From positions 1-25,267 of IMG/VR virus record IMGVR_UViG_3300006920_000221: a stretch of DNA of 25,267 nt; one strand, written 5' to 3'. A program made the translations under genes and the position numbers. Below are positions 22,269 to 25,267 of the stretch, one piece after another. Numbering within the stretch: the stretch's first letter is position 1; each line of letters begins with the position of its first letter. The notes beneath the pieces were generated by a model that was not told the origin of the DNA, made no database searches, and saw only the letters and a program-made list of their open reading frames with translations. Origin of the DNA: a virus.

Positions 22269-23834
22269 ATGGCTATAGATCCAAATGCAATGTACAGAGC
22301 TGGTTTTGCTAGAGGTACAACAGGTAGAAATCCACAGGTTGAAAGACAAGTTGCTAGGCAAGAAAAGTTAATTAACTTTGCTTACGAAACTATTGGTCAA
22401 GTAGCTACAACAGCTGTTAGCGATGGTTATAAAAGTTTCCAGAAGTTTAGGGACCAACTTGATAGTCCTATGGCAGCTAGTCTCACTCAGATAGACAAAC
22501 TACCTAAAGAAAACGCTGGACTTAGTAAAACCATACAAGATATTAGTGATAACTATAGAAAAGCAAATCGTAAAGCACATTTATCATTTGGTAAAAAAAG
22601 AAAGGCAGCTAAAGCAGAAAGGCAAAAATGGATGACGCAGATGACTGATCTAAACGCTGCTCTTGAAACATATAGGGTGAACGCAGAGAAAGCACAAGGA
22701 TTTGCTAGAGTTTTTACTGGTGTTGCTGGTGAAAATAACAAAGGTGGTAATGTAAACTTAAATCCTGGTAATCAAGATTTTTCAAATCTAAATACAGCTG
22801 AGGCGGCAAGCGGGGAGATGGCTCAGCTTTTAAGATGGAATATGGATGGTGGTTACATGGAAGTTGCTAGAAATGGCTCGTGGGTAGATGGTCAGTATAG
22901 CAGTAAAAATAGTGATGATGAACAATCTAGTATTACGTATAAAAAGTATTCGGACTTAAGGTTTGGTGACGGTGAGGACAATACGATGGAAAACGATCTA
23001 ACAGAGTTTAGGGACACTATGGTTGGCGCCGCTTACAAAAATGATGCTATTCCTTGGAGTCTTTTAGCTGAGAACAAGAAAAAACAATTTGTAGGAAAAA
23101 TAAACGGTTATAATGACGCGACATTTAGAGATTTTTATTTTGGTGGATATTCTTATGATTACTCTAGCAATAGAATGGATGAGACAGCTCCGGCATACCA
23201 AGAGCTTTTAAGTAGAGGTTTAGTGCCATACTCAAAAGAGTGGAACGGCGCTTTAACTACGTTGAAGGCACAATCAATGGTTAAAGGATCTGTGTTTAGA
23301 CAAAATGTAATTGAGAGTGAGTGGCAAAACATGGAAAATTCTTATAATAATGCTCAAACAGAATGGCAAAAACTACAAGCTGAAAAAGATAGAAAAGCAG
23401 CTGAAAAAGGTGGGCTTAACTACAAACCTTATCAAAATTACACTGTTGACGGTTACACGGGTATAGATTATAATACGGCTAAACAACAGTATGACAACAT
23501 GTTGGTAGTTGGTAAAGTAAACTATGATAGAAGTAAAGGATATAAATACATTACTAAAAAAAGTGGGGTGACTGAGGTATATATACAAGATGTTAACGCT
23601 GAGAGCACGACCTATGGTAAGTACAAGTTACTTGAAACTATACCAACAAACGACGCTTTAGCAAGAAGAGGTTTAGATTTATTTGGCGAAGGTTTCACGG
23701 GGGAAACGAAAGATGACGATGTTGTTAGTCTGTACTTAGACTCACAAAACCCCGATAACGCCGGTGCTGACTCTAATAATGATGGTATCCCTGACGCGGC
23801 ACAAGCAGAAATATCTAACCTACAAAGACAATAA
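22269..23834 (+). CDS. Putative internal virion (cargo/ejection) protein
   Basis: This 521-residue, mostly helical and charged protein has no recognised catalytic motif. It begins MAIDPNAMYRAGFARGTTGR. A long basic helix-rich part follows (about 90-155, with FGKKRKAAKAERQKW). The middle is mixed, with DFYFGGYSYDYSSNR, then coiled-coil-like helices with NNAQTEWQKLQAEKDRKAAE. Near the end, residues 501-509 read DSNNDGIPD, a Ca-binding loop of the dockerin/thrombospondin-3 type. It starts 2 bases after the S74 gene and is followed at once by a very large gene. Helical, charged proteins in this position of podovirus genomes are usually carried in the head and ejected. That role is inferred from context and composition. 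Confidence 0.62.
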   Translation: MAIDPNAMYRAGFARGTTGRNPQVERQVARQEKLINFAYETIGQVATTAVSDGYKSFQKFRDQLDSPMAASLTQIDKLPKENAGLSKTIQDISDNYRKANRKAHLSFGKKRKAAKAERQKWMTQMTDLNAALETYRVNAEKAQGFARVFTGVAGENNKGGNVNLNPGNQDFSNLNTAEAASGEMAQLLRWNMDGGYMEVARNGSWVDGQYSSKNSDDEQSSITYKKYSDLRFGDGEDNTMENDLTEFRDTMVGAAYKNDAIPWSLLAENKKKQFVGKINGYNDATFRDFYFGGYSYDYSSNRMDETAPAYQELLSRGLVPYSKEWNGALTTLKAQSMVKGSVFRQNVIESEWQNMENSYNNAQTEWQKLQAEKDRKAAEKGGLNYKPYQNYTVDGYTGIDYNTAKQQYDNMLVVGKVNYDRSKGYKYITKKSGVTEVYIQDVNAESTTYGKYKLLETIPTNDALARRGLDLFGEGFTGETKDDDVVSLYLDSQNPDNAGADSNNDGIPDAAQAEISNLQRQ

Positions 23835-23842
23835 TATAATAC

Positions 23843-25267
23843 ATGGAAGAATTAGACGCTATAATAGCACAAATGACATCTGACGGTAGAACTGAAGCTG
23901 AAAAGGCAACCGTAGTAAAAGAATGGAAAAAAAGAAACCCAGAAAAGTTTAGTGTTTCGGGAAAGTTAACAGGTCCTGCGAGTGCGACTCCGATTGTAGG
24001 ATCAAACGTTATGGGGTCCACGTCGGTTCCTGGTTTTTCGGCGCAACAAGAAAAGGCTGCTGAAACAGCTATTTATGATTACAAAAAAAATAGTAAAGCC
24101 TATCAAAAACCAATACTTGACTGGTTTAAATTAATATCTGATGATTCCACATTACCTGAAGTAAAGGAAACTGATAGACAAAAAGGCTCTTATTTTGCCG
24201 CTCAAAAACACTTAGCTCCTTACTTGGGATATAACAATATTCTTTCAAACTTTGTCGCTGAAGGCGTGTCTAACATGTACAGATCTGGTGGTATCGGTGA
24301 AGTGCAAGGTGAAGGTACTCAACCTAGTTGGGACGTAATGTCACATGGTAAAGATGTTACACTTGAAGACGCTAAAGCTTTGCATGCTGTTGTTTCCAAG
24401 GGAATGACTAAAGAACAAACTGACAACGTTAAAAAGTACCAAGGAAGATATGAACAAGTAAACGAGGAACATGGAGGTATGATGGCCTTTATGGTTGCTG
24501 TTGCTGAAAACCCAATGTATCTAAGAGACGTTTCGATATCGTCTATGGCTTCTATGGCTACATCTTTATTCACATCAGAAGACGTTGCGGCAAGAGCCGC
24601 GATAGCAACACCTTTAGGGGCTGCTGGTGGAAGCGCAATACCTGTTATTGGTACTGGACTAGGCGCTATATCCGCGTTAATGGGTAGTGTTTCTGGTTCA
24701 ATGGATGCTGGGTTATCATATCAACAATTTTTGATGGAGCAGATGACAGAAGATGGTTTAGATTTTACTCCAGAAAATATACAAAAAACTTTACAAAACG
24801 AAGAGATTATAACATACAAAGATCCAAGAACTGGATTGGGTGATATAACGGGTACTAGAACTGAAATACTAAAAAAGAGAGCTATTCGACGTGGTGTTGC
24901 AATTGGATTTACAGATATGGCTACAGGTGTTTTAAGTGGTGGTCTTGCTAAAGGTACTATTAGCTTACCAGGTATGAGTAAAAAACTAATGACCGGAACA
25001 CAGAGAGCGGTTATTGGTACAGGGGCTGCTGTTGGTGGTGGTTTACTTAGTGAGGTTATGGGGCAAACTTTTGGTGGGCAAGAGTATGATGCTGGAGAGA
25101 TTTTAACTGAAGGTTTTGCAGAAAAAGGAATCGCTATGACAGGTGTTACTGTGCTACCGCAGCTTATTAAAAAGAAAGGTAAGTATAGTATTCGCGGAGA
25201 GGAAATGTCGGAGTCTAGGTTTGTTAAAGAAGTTAACAACATGGATGACGTTACGTTAGCTCAAGCT
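23843..25267 (+). CDS. Large putative ejection/internal virion protein (3' truncated by window edge)
   Basis: An open frame starts at ATG 23843, 8 bases after the previous stop, and runs 475 codons to the window end without a stop. The N-terminal 60 residues are polar and low in structure. A helical region follows (about 70-230: AIYDYKKNSKAYQKPILDWF, then GMTKEQTDNVKKYQGRYEQV). A Gly/Ala-rich hydrophobic stretch lies at about 252-285 (ATPLGAAGGSAIPVIGTGLG), and a second at about 389-407 (AVIGTGAAVGGGLL). Such segments are typical of phage proteins that insert into or cross the host envelope during DNA ejection. Codon use and start context match the neighbours. No transglycosylase, polymerase or toxin motif is visible in this part; these could lie downstream. 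Confidence 0.75.
   Translation, partial: MEELDAIIAQMTSDGRTEAEKATVVKEWKKRNPEKFSVSGKLTGPASATPIVGSNVMGSTSVPGFSAQQEKAAETAIYDYKKNSKAYQKPILDWFKLISDDSTLPEVKETDRQKGSYFAAQKHLAPYLGYNNILSNFVAEGVSNMYRSGGIGEVQGEGTQPSWDVMSHGKDVTLEDAKALHAVVSKGMTKEQTDNVKKYQGRYEQVNEEHGGMMAFMVAVAENPMYLRDVSISSMASMATSLFTSEDVAARAAIATPLGAAGGSAIPVIGTGLGAISALMGSVSGSMDAGLSYQQFLMEQMTEDGLDFTPENIQKTLQNEEIITYKDPRTGLGDITGTRTEILKKRAIRRGVAIGFTDMATGVLSGGLAKGTISLPGMSKKLMTGTQRAVIGTGAAVGGGLLSEVMGQTFGGQEYDAGEILTEGFAEKGIAMTGVTVLPQLIKKKGKYSIRGEEMSESRFVKEVNNMDDVTLAQA

Noticed and set aside
24721-25242. Minus-strand open frame of 173 codons
   Set aside because: It lies wholly inside the plus-strand ejection-protein frame. Its product is Pro/Ser/Ile-rich low-complexity sequence with no start context, and no minus-strand gene is seen elsewhere.
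1-25267. tRNA genes, integrase, attachment sites or insertion sequences
   Set aside because: No cloverleaf-like sequence, recombinase motif or terminal inverted repeat was seen; gaps between genes are too short to hold them.

Overview
This window is one uninterrupted stretch of the structural (virion morphogenesis) module of a double-stranded DNA tailed phage. All 15 genes lie on the + strand and are packed head to tail, mostly with gaps under 30 bases. No host gene, tRNA, rRNA, integrase, insertion sequence or CRISPR array was found. The gene order is terminase large subunit (5' end cut off), portal, acidic scaffold-like protein, major capsid protein, two small or medium proteins of unknown role, two head-tail connector (ring) proteins, a 2966-residue tail nozzle protein, accessory tail genes, a GNAT-like protein, a protein with a C-terminal S74 chaperone domain, and two candidate internal virion (cargo/ejection) proteins. 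The last one runs off the right end. This order, with no tape measure, tail tube or sheath gene, fits a short-tailed (podovirus-like) virion. The layout and the style of the portal, ring and nozzle proteins resemble crAss-like phages (Crassvirales) or related marine Bacteroidota podoviruses. That placement is by recognition only and was not tested by a search.

The host is probably a marine member of the Bacteroidota (Flavobacteriia-like). The DNA is AT-rich. Start codons have no Shine-Dalgarno sequence and sit in A/T-only contexts, often of the form TAAATATGGC. The nozzle protein carries Cys-rich, Asp/Asn-rich 21-residue repeats of a kind common in secreted surface proteins of marine Flavobacteria.

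Layout: 2-4752 holds packaging and portal/scaffold genes. 4778-6292 encodes the capsid protein, followed by a strong cUUCGg hairpin terminator. 6365-7444 holds a 286-residue protein, a second cUUCGg hairpin and a 54-residue CxC protein. 7450-9553 holds two ring proteins, the second with a carbohydrate-binding-module-like insertion. 9558-18458 encodes the giant nozzle. 18471-20691 holds two beta-rich tail or structural proteins. 20738-23834 holds the GNAT-like, S74 and candidate cargo genes. 23843 to the end is a large, partial, putative ejection protein.

The most notable point is that probable host-recognition modules are built into tail parts that are normally plain: Cys repeats, a fibronectin III domain and an unrecognised C-terminal domain on the nozzle, and a CBM-like domain inside a ring protein. 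No separate tail spike is seen in the window. The two UUCG hairpins flanking the gene after the capsid gene suggest that transcript levels are stepped around the capsid gene.
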